Positions 38,206 through 47,274 are shown, counted from the first letter of the stretch. The stretch: 64,000 nt of DNA from Paraburkholderia silviterrae (GCF_004353915.1 NZ_SMRP01000009.1:138154-202153), one strand, 5' to 3'. A program made the numbers and translations. The notes: a model not told the origin generated them from the sequence alone.

Positions 38206-39222
38206 ATGAACCTCCAACGCTTTCCCCGCTATCCGTTGACGTTCGGGCCAACGCCCATTCAGCCCCTCAAGCGCCTTTCCGCGCACCTCGGCGGCAAGGT
38301 CGAGCTCTATGCGAAGCGCGAGGACTGCAACAGCGGCCTCGCGTTCGGCGGCAACAAGACTCGCAAGCTCGAATACCTGATCCCCGAGGCGCTCGCGCAA
38401 GGCTGCGACACGCTGGTCTCGATCGGCGGCATCCAGTCGAACCAGACCCGCCAGGTCGCCGCCGTGGCCGCGCATCTAGGCATGAAGTGCGTGCTTGTTC
38501 AGGAGAACTGGGTGAATTACGCGGATGCCGTCTACGATCGCGTCGGCAACATCCAGATGTCGCGGATGATGGGCGCCGACGTGCGGCTCGTGCCGGACGG
38601 CTTCGATATCGGCATTCGCCCGAGCTGGGAAGAAGCGCTCGAGAGCGTGCGCGCGGCAGGCGGCAAGCCGTATCCGATCCCGGCCGGCTGCTCCGAGCAT
38701 CCGCTCGGCGGACTTGGCTTCGTGGGCTTTGCCGAGGAAGTGCGCGAGCAGGAAGCGCAGCTCGGCTTCAAGTTCGATTACATCGTCGTGTGCTCGGTCA
38801 CGGGCAGCACGCAGGCGGGCATGGTCGTCGGCTTTGCGGCCGATGGGCGCGCGGATCGCGTCATCGGTATCGACGCTTCGGCGACACCGGAAAAAACGCA
38901 TGCGCAGATCACGCGCATCGCGCGTCATACCGCTGAGCGGGTCGATCTCGGGCGCGCCATCCACGAGAGCGATGTGGTTCTCGACACGCGCTACGGCGGC
39001 CCCGAGTACGGCTTGCCGAACGCAGGCACGCTGGAAGCGATCCGCCTGTGCGCGCGGCTAGAAGGCGTGCTGACGGACCCGGTCTACGAAGGCAAGTCGA
39101 TGCACGGCATGATCGACAAGGTGCGCCGCGGCGAATTCGAGCCGGGCTCGAAGGTGCTGTACGCGCATCTGGGCGGCGTGCCGGCGCTCAGCGCGTACAG
39201 CTTTCTCTTTCGCGACGGCTGA
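38206..39222 (+). CDS. acdS: 1-aminocyclopropane-1-carboxylate deaminase
   Basis: A 338-residue PLP enzyme that breaks down ACC, the plant ethylene precursor, to 2-oxobutyrate and ammonia. Lys51 in GGNKTRK is the PLP lysine. Tyr294, Glu295 and Leu322 are all present; Glu295 and Leu322 are the residues used to separate true ACC deaminases from D-cysteine desulfhydrases. Length and start (MNLQRFPRYPLTFGPTPIQP) match known AcdS. CGGAGA precedes the ATG. It points to a plant-associated host lifestyle. Regulated by the divergent acdR product. Confidence 0.97.
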   Translation: MNLQRFPRYPLTFGPTPIQPLKRLSAHLGGKVELYAKREDCNSGLAFGGNKTRKLEYLIPEALAQGCDTLVSIGGIQSNQTRQVAAVAAHLGMKCVLVQENWVNYADAVYDRVGNIQMSRMMGADVRLVPDGFDIGIRPSWEEALESVRAAGGKPYPIPAGCSEHPLGGLGFVGFAEEVREQEAQLGFKFDYIVVCSVTGSTQAGMVVGFAADGRADRVIGIDASATPEKTHAQITRIARHTAERVDLGRAIHESDVVLDTRYGGPEYGLPNAGTLEAIRLCARLEGVLTDPVYEGKSMHGMIDKVRRGEFEPGSKVLYAHLGGVPALSAYSFLFRDG

Positions 39223-39271
39223 GGCGCGGCTGGCGCGGCGCGCTGCGGGCACACAACCGTTCCAGCAAGGC

Positions 39272-39304
39272 CCGGTTTGGCCGTTGCTGCTGTGCCAAAA
39301 CCGG
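39272..39304. terminator. Hairpin between convergent acdS and MFS genes
   Basis: CCGGTTTGGC (39272-39281) pairs with GCCAAAACCGG (39294-39304) with one bulged base. It sits midway between the convergent ends at 39222 and 39357, and probably ends transcription on both strands. Confidence 0.5.
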
Positions 39305-39356
39305 TTGATTTGCCCGTGCAAAGGTATCGGGTTGAAGCGGTTGCCCGGCTCAGCCT

Positions 39357-40787
39357 TCAGCCCTGCGCGACAGCCAGCGGCAGCCTGGCGGTTGCCACGC
39401 ACGTCAGTCCATGCACCGCGCACAACGCGACGAATGCCCACCCATACGGCCCGAACATCCATTGAGCGGCATGCGCCTGCTCCTTCAACTGCCAGGCAAG
39501 CAGCAAGGTGCACAGCGTGGTCCAGGTGGGCCCGCCGAGCCTCTGGACGATATTCATCGTCGTCGTGGCCATTGGCAGATGCGGCCGCTCGACCGATGCA
39601 TACGCCGCTGAGAGCGACGGCGCACCGATGGTGCTAAGCCCCATTCCGCGCAGAAATAGCGCTACAGCGAGCACATATGCATGGAGGCCGTTGTGCGCCA
39701 GCCAGACAAACGGCAACGTCCCCATCAGCGCAAGCAATGCGCCACCGAGGGCAAGCTTGCGTACACCGAACCACGTCGTGAGCTTGCCCATCCATAGATA
39801 CGTGAGCAACATGCCCAGCCCCATCGGCATGAGCATCCAGCCCATTTCGCCGGGCGAGCGGCCACAAGCGTCGATCAGGAACATGGGCACCAGCGCCTGG
39901 CCGGCGAACATCGCGCCGTTCGACAGGAACTGCGTCGAGGCGACGGCGCCGAAGACGGTGCCCCGGAAAAGCCCCAGATCCAGCAACGCACGATCCCCCT
40001 TGCGGCGCTGCACGTACAGAAAGGCCATCAGGAGCGTGACACTGACCGGCAACGCCACCATGCCGACAGGCCCGCCAAGTCGCGCACAACCGTAAAGAAA
40101 GAGGACCAGTGCAGGAGACAGCAGCATGAGCCCCATCCAGTCGAGCTCGCGCGGCCGCGTCTGGGTTCGGTCGTATGGCAGGAACCGCCATGCCAGCACG
40201 AGTGCGAGCACGCCAATCGGCAAGTTCAGCAGAAACAGCCAGCGCCAGGAGGCATGCTGCAGGATTGCGCCGGCGACCAGCGGCCCGAGTATCGGGGCCG
40301 CGAGCACCGGGACGGCCATATAGCCGATAACGCGCGCCATCTGCTTACCCGCCGCGCGCGCGACGATCATCTGAGCCATCGGCGCCAGCAGTCCTCCGCA
40401 TGCACCCTGCAGCACGCGAAACGCGATCAGGGAAGACGCGGACCACGCCATGCCACACAAGGCGGATGCGAGCGTGAATGCCAGAAAACACCACACATAA
40501 ACGGCCTTCGCGCCGATCCGGTCCACCAGCCAGCCGCTTATCGGCAGAACCAGCGTGAGCGTCAGCAGATAGCCGCTCGTGACCCATTGAATCGTCGCGA
40601 GGCTGGTATGCAGGTCCGCTGCGAGACTCGAAAGCGAGACATTCACGATGGTCGCATCGAGTTGCGCGAGCAACGATCCCACGGTCGCTACGGAGATGAT
40701 CTTCCATTGCGAGGCATCGAGCCGTCTCGCCGGCGAGTCAGGGGACGTGGAATCGATGCCCTTCGCGCCGCCGCCACCTTCAGGCAT
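39357..40787 (-). CDS. MFS drug transporter, DHA2 (EmrB/QacA) family
   Basis: A 476-residue 14-helix-type major facilitator. LAQLDATIVNVSLSSLAADL is the DHA2 motif-D1-like first helix, followed by GWLVDRIGAK (motif A) and GYMAVPVLAAPILGPLVAGA (antiporter motif C, with GP). It probably exports a toxic compound by proton antiport. The ATG at 40787 overlaps the stop of the isochorismatase gene (ATGCCTGA), so translation is coupled. Third gene of a MarR-controlled operon. Confidence 0.9.
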   Translation of the reverse strand: MPEGGGGAKGIDSTSPDSPARRLDASQWKIISVATVGSLLAQLDATIVNVSLSSLAADLHTSLATIQWVTSGYLLTLTLVLPISGWLVDRIGAKAVYVWCFLAFTLASALCGMAWSASSLIAFRVLQGACGGLLAPMAQMIVARAAGKQMARVIGYMAVPVLAAPILGPLVAGAILQHASWRWLFLLNLPIGVLALVLAWRFLPYDRTQTRPRELDWMGLMLLSPALVLFLYGCARLGGPVGMVALPVSVTLLMAFLYVQRRKGDRALLDLGLFRGTVFGAVASTQFLSNGAMFAGQALVPMFLIDACGRSPGEMGWMLMPMGLGMLLTYLWMGKLTTWFGVRKLALGGALLALMGTLPFVWLAHNGLHAYVLAVALFLRGMGLSTIGAPSLSAAYASVERPHLPMATTTMNIVQRLGGPTWTTLCTLLLAWQLKEQAHAAQWMFGPYGWAFVALCAVHGLTCVATARLPLAVAQG

Positions 40788-41346
40788 GGCGCCGATCCAG
40801 GGCCTCGCAGATGGCCTGTGCCGTGCCGGTTTCACCCAGCGCAGGGAAGATCCGCAACAGACTGTTCTCGTGGGCTTGCGCGCTCAGATCGGACATGGCG
40901 TCGATCGCAAACGTCACGTTAAACCCCAGCTCATGCGCCTGACGCGCGGTGGATTCCACGCCGATGCTGGTCGCAATGCCCGAAAGCACGACCTGTGTGA
41001 CACCGCTTGCGCGCAGATGCGCTGCAAGGTCGGTGCCAGTGAACGCACCCCAGGTCCGCTTCGTGACCAGGTGCTCGTGCGCTTGCCGGTCCAGCTCGGG
41101 CAGCAGTTCCGTCCAGTCGTCGGGCATCGACAATGCCCGTTGTGCTTGTTCATTGCGGCCAGGGGCAGCGCCCGCGACGTTGACGAACACGATCGGCAAA
41201 TCGTGGCGGCGGAATGCCTCGACAAGCATGACAGCGCTTGCCACGGTCTGACTGACCGGCGGCACCGCAGCGGGGAGACTGGCAATGCCTTTCTGCAGAT
41301 CGACAACGATCAGTGCAGTCTTCGGGTCAATAGTCGTGATGCTCAT
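40780..41346 (-). CDS. Isochorismatase-family hydrolase
   Basis: A 188-residue isochorismatase-fold enzyme. Asp16 (VVDLQKG) and Lys96 (VTKRTWGAF) of the catalytic triad are present, but the nucleophile position is Gly129 (GIATSIGVESTAR) instead of Cys. EntB and PhzD, which hydrolyse isochorismate vinyl ethers without a Cys, also have Gly there; nicotinamidase-type amide hydrolysis is therefore unlikely. It lies between marR and an exporter gene, suggesting breakdown or export of an aromatic compound sensed by the MarR protein. Confidence 0.88.
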   Translation of the reverse strand: MSITTIDPKTALIVVDLQKGIASLPAAVPPVSQTVASAVMLVEAFRRHDLPIVFVNVAGAAPGRNEQAQRALSMPDDWTELLPELDRQAHEHLVTKRTWGAFTGTDLAAHLRASGVTQVVLSGIATSIGVESTARQAHELGFNVTFAIDAMSDLSAQAHENSLLRIFPALGETGTAQAICEALDRRHA

Positions 41347-41399
41347 GCGTATCCCCTGCGAGATCGAAAAAAATGGCGAATGGACGGCTTAAATCAGAC

Positions 41400-41861
41400 T
41401 CATGCCGAGTCGTCAGATGGCAGGTTGCCTAATCGGCTGATCAAAGGAATGGCGGCCTCGAGTGCGCGCAGCTCCTCGGGCTGGAAGGTGGCCAGCGCCG
41501 CCATCATCCATTCGCGCTTCGCGACGCTACGCCTTCTGCGCTCTTCAGCGCCCGAAGCAGTCAGCACAAACAGGATCTGGCGCCCGTCGGACGGATGCGG
41601 GCGCCGCTCGACCAATCCGTCTTCTTCGAGGCCCGCGAGAATCACCTTCATCGACTGAGGCTTCATGGCCTCCATGCGCGCCAGATCGGCCGTTGTCGCG
41701 GGGCCCTGCCGCTCCAGCCTCGCCAGCGCACCCATCTGCGACAGGTTCAGCTCGTGCGGATTGGCTTCGGAGCGCAGCCTGCGTACGAACTGGCCCAGTG
41801 CCAGCATCAGGTCCGCTGCGATGGTGTCGGGAGAAGGGTCGGGTTGACGTGCTCGTTTCAT
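41400..41861 (-). CDS. MarR-family transcriptional regulator
   Basis: A 153-residue winged-helix regulator. LNLSQMGALARLERQGPATTADLARMEAMKPQSMKVILAGLEE, here described by its parts, is the MarR helix-turn-helix; the wing follows at ERRPHPSDGRQILF. It starts a three-gene minus-strand operon with the isochorismatase and MFS genes, and probably represses it. The start is ATG 41861 or GTG 41867; neither has a strong ribosome-binding site, so the mRNA may be nearly leaderless. A repeat-rich AT region lies just upstream. Confidence 0.88.
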   Translation of the reverse strand: MKRARQPDPSPDTIAADLMLALGQFVRRLRSEANPHELNLSQMGALARLERQGPATTADLARMEAMKPQSMKVILAGLEEDGLVERRPHPSDGRQILFVLTASGAEERRRRSVAKREWMMAALATFQPEELRALEAAIPLISRLGNLPSDDSA

Positions 41862-41875
41862 GTGCACATCATAGA

Positions 41876-41910
41876 TATAAACAGTTTATCTTGCAAGTTT
41901 ATCTGTTTAA
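41876..41910. promoter_or_regulatory. Candidate MarR operator
   Basis: An AT-rich stretch just upstream of the marR-like start contains CAGTTTATCTTGCAAG and GTTTATCTG: a repeated GTTTATCT with a CTTGCAAG palindrome between the copies. Position and symmetry fit autorepression. Confidence 0.45.
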
Positions 41911-42120
41911 GTTTCTTGCGCCTGCGGACAATGTGGCCGGCACGGCAATACCCGTCAAACCGCCCCCTTCATCCGGCAGCGGTTGGCGAGACTCCGAGCC
42001 TCGCGAGGTCGTCCGTGGATGGACTGGAATGTGCGCCAACCAACAATCCCGGCCACGAGACGCCACCTGAGGACACATCGCATGCCTACCATCTGAATTC
42101 CAGCCTGGTGGCGGTATCCC

Positions 42121-42213
42121 ATGACCCCAAATCAGTGGCTAATAGTCGGGGCGGTCCTGTTCGGGGCGGCGCTGTGCGCGCTCGTTGCCCTGCTCGTTAT
42201 CGGGTTTAATTAA
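42121..42213 (+). CDS. Possible 30-residue single-helix membrane peptide
   Basis: ATG at 42121 opens a 30-codon frame: MTPNQWLIVG, then an uninterrupted hydrophobic helix rich in Ala, Leu and Val, ending VIGFN and TAA. A GGTGGCGG stretch lies about 6 nt upstream. The composition is what a small membrane protein would have and is unlike the surrounding DNA in other frames. No family recognised. Confidence 0.4.
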   Translation: MTPNQWLIVGAVLFGAALCALVALLVIGFN

Positions 42214-42271
42214 ACGCAGATTGCCACGCTGGCTACCGTCATTTGTGCGCGTGCATTGCACGCTCACCCCA

Positions 42272-43258
42272 CTACGGCTGCACGGCGCACGAATCCGAGC
42301 CATGGAGCTGTTGCTCCAATCGCCACTCGGCAAACGTCAACGGACGCGATACCAGATCAACGCCGTCCACGCGCGTCCAGCTGTAAAACGCGCCCGCAAG
42401 CCCGTCGATCGCATGGGGCAGCGCGTAGCGCACGATCTGCGCCCCAGGCCGGTATGCCTGATGCGGCCAGAAGACCGGCATGGTGCGCCGCGCGTTCATC
42501 TCATCGAGCAGTTCGCGCGGACCGCCCTCATCCGCGATCACGTCGCATTGCAGCGCCCAGTCGGTCTCATCCCAGGCGAGAAAAATTCCCGCTTCGCCCG
42601 CGGCGCCAAAGGTCAAGATGGCGTTCCCGTCGGGTCGCCAGTAATACTCTGCAATCGACTCTCGCCTGGCGAGGTTTTCTAGCACGGCTATGGTCTCCGG
42701 CCGGGAATAGACGGCCCCCGTATCGTGAACACTGACCAACCCACGACTCATGCAGTGCTTGCGTCGCGCCTCGCCTAACAACGCGCGCAGCTTGACTATC
42801 ATTTCCGCGTCCGACTTCTTCAGGTAATAGTCGATCAATCCGGCATTGAACGCATCGACTGCCTCGGGAGCCCCCGCCTTGCCGGTCAGCAAGATTCTCG
42901 TGCAATCGATGCCCTTCAATTGCGACAGGAAGGTGAGCCCGTCGATTTCCGGCATCTCGTAGTCGACCACGACTGCGGCGACCGACTGGAAACGGTTGCG
43001 GTCCTCCATGATGTCGTCGCCAACGGCATTTCCAGCGCCACAGTCGACCGCCGCAAAGTCGCGCCCCGCCAGCCGCACGCCCATTGCCGGATACCCGTTG
43101 CGCATCACAAAGTCCAGTGCCTGCCCGGGGTGGGAAAAGAAATGATGCGTGTGGGTATCGGCAAACATGCTCCGCAATGCCGACAGGAAGGCGACGCTGT
43201 CGTCGAGAAACGCGACGGACGCAGGAAAGGATACGGGCTGCCGGGTAAAATCGCTCAT
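42272..43258 (-). CDS. Stand-alone receiver-domain response regulator (PhcQ-like position)
   Basis: A 328-residue protein. The N-terminal receiver domain runs from VAFLDDSVAF through the predicted phosphorylation site Asp99 (VVVDYEMPEIDG) to LLTGKAG. An unusual roughly 40-residue insertion between acid pocket and Asp includes HHFFSHPGQALDFV. The C-terminal half (from about 190) has no DNA-binding motif that I recognise and contains YYWRPDGNAILTFG, a possible ligand or protein-interaction fold. In Ralstonia the phc locus also has a receiver protein without a classic output domain (PhcQ). It is divergent from the receiver-kinase gene, 296 bp away. Confidence 0.82.
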   Translation of the reverse strand: MSDFTRQPVSFPASVAFLDDSVAFLSALRSMFADTHTHHFFSHPGQALDFVMRNGYPAMGVRLAGRDFAAVDCGAGNAVGDDIMEDRNRFQSVAAVVVDYEMPEIDGLTFLSQLKGIDCTRILLTGKAGAPEAVDAFNAGLIDYYLKKSDAEMIVKLRALLGEARRKHCMSRGLVSVHDTGAVYSRPETIAVLENLARRESIAEYYWRPDGNAILTFGAAGEAGIFLAWDETDWALQCDVIADEGGPRELLDEMNARRTMPVFWPHQAYRPGAQIVRYALPHAIDGLAGAFYSWTRVDGVDLVSRPLTFAEWRLEQQLHGSDSCAVQP

Positions 43259-43554
43259 GGTCGCTAATGTCGTTGAGCCGCAGAAATAACGCGACTGCAT
43301 CATCGGTTCGCGATGCGTATTGAATCGACGCGATTAATTTTTGATGCAGTCCCTGGGCATTCCCCTGAAATGCTTCAAGAGCATTCTATGGCAGAATGCG
43401 CAGGAGTGCGGTGCAGATCCCGAATACCCGATCGAGTTTTACAAGCTGCATCCGACACTAACGAAAAACCCATGAAAGACGATCCATGCCGACGTCGTCC
43501 TTCGAGAAATATGCGAGACATCCCCATTCGATTTTCACTTTCTGAGCCGTTGCA
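43259..43554. promoter_or_regulatory. Divergent promoter region between two signalling genes
   Basis: The 296 bp separating the divergent receiver gene (42272) and receiver-kinase gene (43555) is clearly lower in GC than the flanks, with ATTAATTTTTGATGCA near 43333. It must hold both promoters. No clear palindrome was found. Confidence 0.4.
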
Positions 43555-44727
43555 ATGAGCGGCCAGATTCAACCTTCCCCTGTCATTCTCTTCGTCGACG
43601 ACGATGAGATGTCACGCGCGCTCTTTGTACGCGCAACGCGCGGCCTCTACCACGTTCGCGTCGCGCAGCACGCGGATGAAGCGATGGCGATTCTGGACCG
43701 GCATGCTGCCGAGACTGCCATTGTCATGACGGACTTCCGCATGCCGGGCCGCAACGGCGACGATCTGCTGCGCGAGATCGCGCAGAAGTATCCGCATATC
43801 GTGCGCATCCTCGTCACGGCTTACGCGGACAAGGACTTGCTGTTGCAGATGGTCAACACCGGCAACGTGTTCCGCATCATCGAAAAGCCGCTGAGAATGG
43901 AGGCCATCAGCGAGGTCCTGAGTCTCGCCATCGCGCACTTCAATGAGCGGGAGAGCCGTCATCAGCGGCTGCTGGCCATGGACGAGACGTTGGGCTTTCT
44001 CGCCCATGAGTTGAATACGCCACTGGCGGCGATTGCGCTGTTTGCGCGCGGCATTGGCGAGGACAGGCCCGATGAAACCGAGCCCGAGCGCCGTGCCAGG
44101 TTTGCTGACGCGGCCACTTCCATGCTCGATAACGCGCAGTATTGCCTGAGCCTGATCGAGTCGTTCTGGTCGTCGGTGAAAGATGGCGGTCACCGGCCGT
44201 CGACGCCTGCGGGCATGCATGAGGTCAGAGCAACGCGCCTCGTGGCCGGGCTGATCGAAACCTACCCGTTCGTCGCCTCGCAGCGCGACTGGATAGCAGT
44301 CGATGTGCAGGGTGACTTTGTCGTGAGCGCGATGCCCAATTGCGTGGCGCTCGTGCTGTCTTCGCTGTTGTCCAACGCCCTGCGTGCGCTCAATGGTTCG
44401 AACGCGCCATCGTTGCGCATAGAAGTGGCGACGCTGCCTGCGCCTGCGATTCGCATCTGCGATAACGGCCCGGGGATTGCGCCGGACATCAAGGCGCGCC
44501 TCGCGCACGACGTTGTCACGACGCATGCAGGAAGCGGCGGGCACGGCATGGGCATGATCTTTTGCAACCGCATCATGCAATCATGCGGCGGAAGCCTGCG
44601 GATCGAATCCACCCTGGGCGCGGGCACGACGGTCACGATGGACTTTGGCAGCCCCAGAAAGCGGGCTTATGCCATTGACAGCCACGCGCCGCTCGAAGCT
44701 CATTCGGCGCGCGGCACCTTGTCGTAG
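43555..44727 (+). CDS. Receiver-histidine kinase protein, PhcR-like
   Basis: A 390-residue protein with reversed domain order: an N-terminal receiver (ILFVDDDEMS, phosphorylation site Asp60 in VMTDFRMPGRNG, Lys in EKPLR), then a HisKA domain with His151 (FLAHELNTPLAA) and a HATPase domain (LLSNALRALNG, DNGPGIAPDI, GGHGMGMIFC). No membrane segment. The same receiver-then-kinase order is known for PhcR of Ralstonia solanacearum. It probably receives phosphate from the adjacent hybrid sensor. Its last 28 bases overlap the convergent end of that sensor's gene. Confidence 0.88.
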   Translation: MSGQIQPSPVILFVDDDEMSRALFVRATRGLYHVRVAQHADEAMAILDRHAAETAIVMTDFRMPGRNGDDLLREIAQKYPHIVRILVTAYADKDLLLQMVNTGNVFRIIEKPLRMEAISEVLSLAIAHFNERESRHQRLLAMDETLGFLAHELNTPLAAIALFARGIGEDRPDETEPERRARFADAATSMLDNAQYCLSLIESFWSSVKDGGHRPSTPAGMHEVRATRLVAGLIETYPFVASQRDWIAVDVQGDFVVSAMPNCVALVLSSLLSNALRALNGSNAPSLRIEVATLPAPAIRICDNGPGIAPDIKARLAHDVVTTHAGSGGHGMGMIFCNRIMQSCGGSLRIESTLGAGTTVTMDFGSPRKRAYAIDSHAPLEAHSARGTLS

Positions 44728-47255
44728 CCGCGCGTCGTTTTGGCCGAAGCGCAATACGCATGCAACGCCTCGGCCGAACGCTCGCCCAATGCCGTAATCC
44801 GGCCAATCCAGTCGGGCTCCAGGGGCCACTGACCGGCTACCAGCCGTGGGTAGACGTTCCTCACCAGCGCGTGCAAGGCCTGCGCCCCCATATTGCCGCT
44901 GACGCCGAGAAGGCGATGCAGCGCCGCATGGGCCGCTTCGATATCCTGTTTCTGTGCGGCGCCTGAAAGCTGCGTCAGCAGCGATCGAATCTGCGTGATG
45001 CCATTGAGGAAAGTCTCGTCGAGCAAGTCCAGCCTGGCGAGTTCGTCGAGTTGCTCTTTGTCCAGCAACTCGCCATCCGTTGCGACCGGCGGCGCATGGG
45101 GCGGGATGAGCGAGGCCGGCGACGATTCCGTCTTCGTCAAGGTGTGCAAGACGCGCTGCCGTGCGAACTGCCTGGCAAGCGCCGCGTAGAGCGCGCCGAC
45201 CTGAACGGGCTTGGTCACGACTTCATTCATGCCAGCGGCCATGCATTCCCGAACCGCGTCCATGTCGGTCTGGCCGGTCAAGGCGATGATCGGGATCCTG
45301 GCGTACCGGTCGGTGCGTGCACGAATCAACGACGTGGCTTCCACGCCACCCATCCCCGGCATGTTCATGTCGATCACGACCGCGTCAATGGCGGTGCCGT
45401 CCTTCAAACGGCTCAGCACGGCATCCCCGTGCTCGGCTTCGATGACGCTCGCACCGCATCGCTCCAGATAAGCCTTGGCAACGAGCCTGCTGAAGGTGTC
45501 GTCGTCCGCCACGAGGATCGATTTGCCCTGGAAACCCTCGAAGCCCTTACCCGGATGCCGCCGGTCGCCGTTTTCGAAGAGCGCCTGAAGCGACGCAATC
45601 AGTTCCATCATGCCGCAGGATTTGCTGATCACCTCATCCATGCCGGCTCTGCGCGCAAGCACATGAGCCACATTGCCGGACTCCGCGGTATAGCCCGCGA
45701 TCAAGACATCCCGGTTCGGCAGTTCGCTGCCTGCGCGAATTCTTTCGGTGGTCGTATAGCCATCCATCTCCGGCATATTCACGTCCATCAACACGAGGTC
45801 GCAGGGCGCGGCGCCCCTGCCCTGCAGCATGGCCAACGCACGCTGCCCGTTCTCGGCCTCGCTGATCTGCGCGCCCAGCTTCGACAACACGCGCTGAACT
45901 TTCAAGCGCTGGTCGACGTCGTCATCGACGAGAAGAATGGATTTCCCGTGGAAAACGGGCGTGGCCCGCTCGATAATCTCGCGCTCGTGCTCGGCGATCT
46001 CGCGGTCGGCAATCGTGGGAAAGCGCAACGTGAATTGAGTGAACTCGCCAAGTTCCGAATGGCAGGTGATCGTGCCGCCGAAGGCCTGCATCGCGCGCTG
46101 GCAGTATGCAAGCCCGAGTCCGGTACCTGCCGAATTTCCCGTTGTGCGGAAAGGCTCGAACAGATGCGGCAGGATCTCGGGGGAGATGCCCGGGCCGGTG
46201 TCGCGCACGACAACGGCATGGCGGTCGACCACCAGCGTGAGCGTGGCCGAGGGGTGCGCCGCCATATGATGAAGCGCGTTTTTGATCAGGTTGAAGAGCG
46301 TAAACAGATAGACCGTTTCGTCGACCTTGAAGACAAAATCCTCGAGCACGAGGAGCCTGACCTTGCTGTGCTCGGTGTCGTCGGCGAAGCCATATTCGTC
46401 CAGCACTTTACGCGTGGTGCTCGCCGCGCGCAGATAGGCGAGGTGGTCCGAGCGAATGGGTTTCGCGCTCACTTCGTCGAGCGTCATGGCAATAATGCGC
46501 AAACCCCGCTCGATCGAAAGTTGGCCCTGTGCGAGGTAACGATAAAGCGACGTCGCATTCGCGTGCGTCAACACCAGCGATCGGCCGATTTCGGTCGACG
46601 CAGGCAGGGTCTCCTCCATGCCGTCGAGCACGTACCTCAACTGGCTCAGCGGATTGCGCATTTCATGGGCGATCGAGCCCGCGAGCGCCTTGAGCGCCCG
46701 ATTCTTTTCGACAAAGATGCGGCCTTTGCTGATCGCATGACTGAAGGCCATGCTGCACAGCACGACCACGGGGAGCAGCGCGATATTCGACATATCGGCT
46801 GCGCTAACCATGATCGGCGTTGGAGAGGTGATGACCGCGACCACGGAGCTCGCAGCGATACCGGCGCCGATGCAGGCCATCAGCAAGAGCGGGCTGTCGA
46901 TACAAAGCGCCAGAATGAAGATCATCATGACTTCGGTCATCATCCACATCGTGGAGAATTCATTTCTGATCGCAAGGAACGTACAGACGAACGGCAAGAC
47001 GTAGATCAGGCAACAATGCCAGTAAATGAGCAGATAACGGCTGTACTGCTTTGGCCAACGTGCCTGAAAGATCAACGGAATACAGAGGCACGCCGCGCTC
47101 AGGCGCAGAAAAAGATTGTCGTACGGCTGTGGCAGGACCCAGGTCCAGACAACGTAGTAAATGGGGTGGCACAGGAGGCCCAATATGCCCCCCCAACGAA
47201 TCGCAAGCCGGCTTCGTTCGAGCATGTCCCTCATGCTTTCGCGCGGCATCACCAT
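44700..47255 (-). CDS. CqsS/LqsS/PhcS-like hybrid sensor histidine kinase
   Basis: An 851-residue sensor. Residues 20-175 hold about six membrane helices and resemble the CqsS signal-binding region: GILGLLCHPIYYVVWTWVLP, PQPYDNLFLRL and RNEFSTMWMM match the Vibrio CqsS pattern. A HisKA domain (His197 in SIAHEMRNPLSQ), HATPase (NLIKNALHH, GTGLGLAYC), receiver 1 (Asp491), receiver 2 (Asp629) and a C-terminal Hpt domain (His780 in LHRLLG) follow. GGAGG precedes the ATG at 47255. It is 19 nt downstream of the acyl-ACP-reductase-like gene in one operon. By analogy it senses a small diffusible fatty-acid-derived signal; the ligand is unknown. Confidence 0.9.
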   Translation of the reverse strand: MVMPRESMRDMLERSRLAIRWGGILGLLCHPIYYVVWTWVLPQPYDNLFLRLSAACLCIPLIFQARWPKQYSRYLLIYWHCCLIYVLPFVCTFLAIRNEFSTMWMMTEVMMIFILALCIDSPLLLMACIGAGIAASSVVAVITSPTPIMVSAADMSNIALLPVVVLCSMAFSHAISKGRIFVEKNRALKALAGSIAHEMRNPLSQLRYVLDGMEETLPASTEIGRSLVLTHANATSLYRYLAQGQLSIERGLRIIAMTLDEVSAKPIRSDHLAYLRAASTTRKVLDEYGFADDTEHSKVRLLVLEDFVFKVDETVYLFTLFNLIKNALHHMAAHPSATLTLVVDRHAVVVRDTGPGISPEILPHLFEPFRTTGNSAGTGLGLAYCQRAMQAFGGTITCHSELGEFTQFTLRFPTIADREIAEHEREIIERATPVFHGKSILLVDDDVDQRLKVQRVLSKLGAQISEAENGQRALAMLQGRGAAPCDLVLMDVNMPEMDGYTTTERIRAGSELPNRDVLIAGYTAESGNVAHVLARRAGMDEVISKSCGMMELIASLQALFENGDRRHPGKGFEGFQGKSILVADDDTFSRLVAKAYLERCGASVIEAEHGDAVLSRLKDGTAIDAVVIDMNMPGMGGVEATSLIRARTDRYARIPIIALTGQTDMDAVRECMAAGMNEVVTKPVQVGALYAALARQFARQRVLHTLTKTESSPASLIPPHAPPVATDGELLDKEQLDELARLDLLDETFLNGITQIRSLLTQLSGAAQKQDIEAAHAALHRLLGVSGNMGAQALHALVRNVYPRLVAGQWPLEPDWIGRITALGERSAEALHAYCASAKTTRGYDKVPRAE

Positions 47256-47274
47256 CAAGCCTCCAATGACGCTT

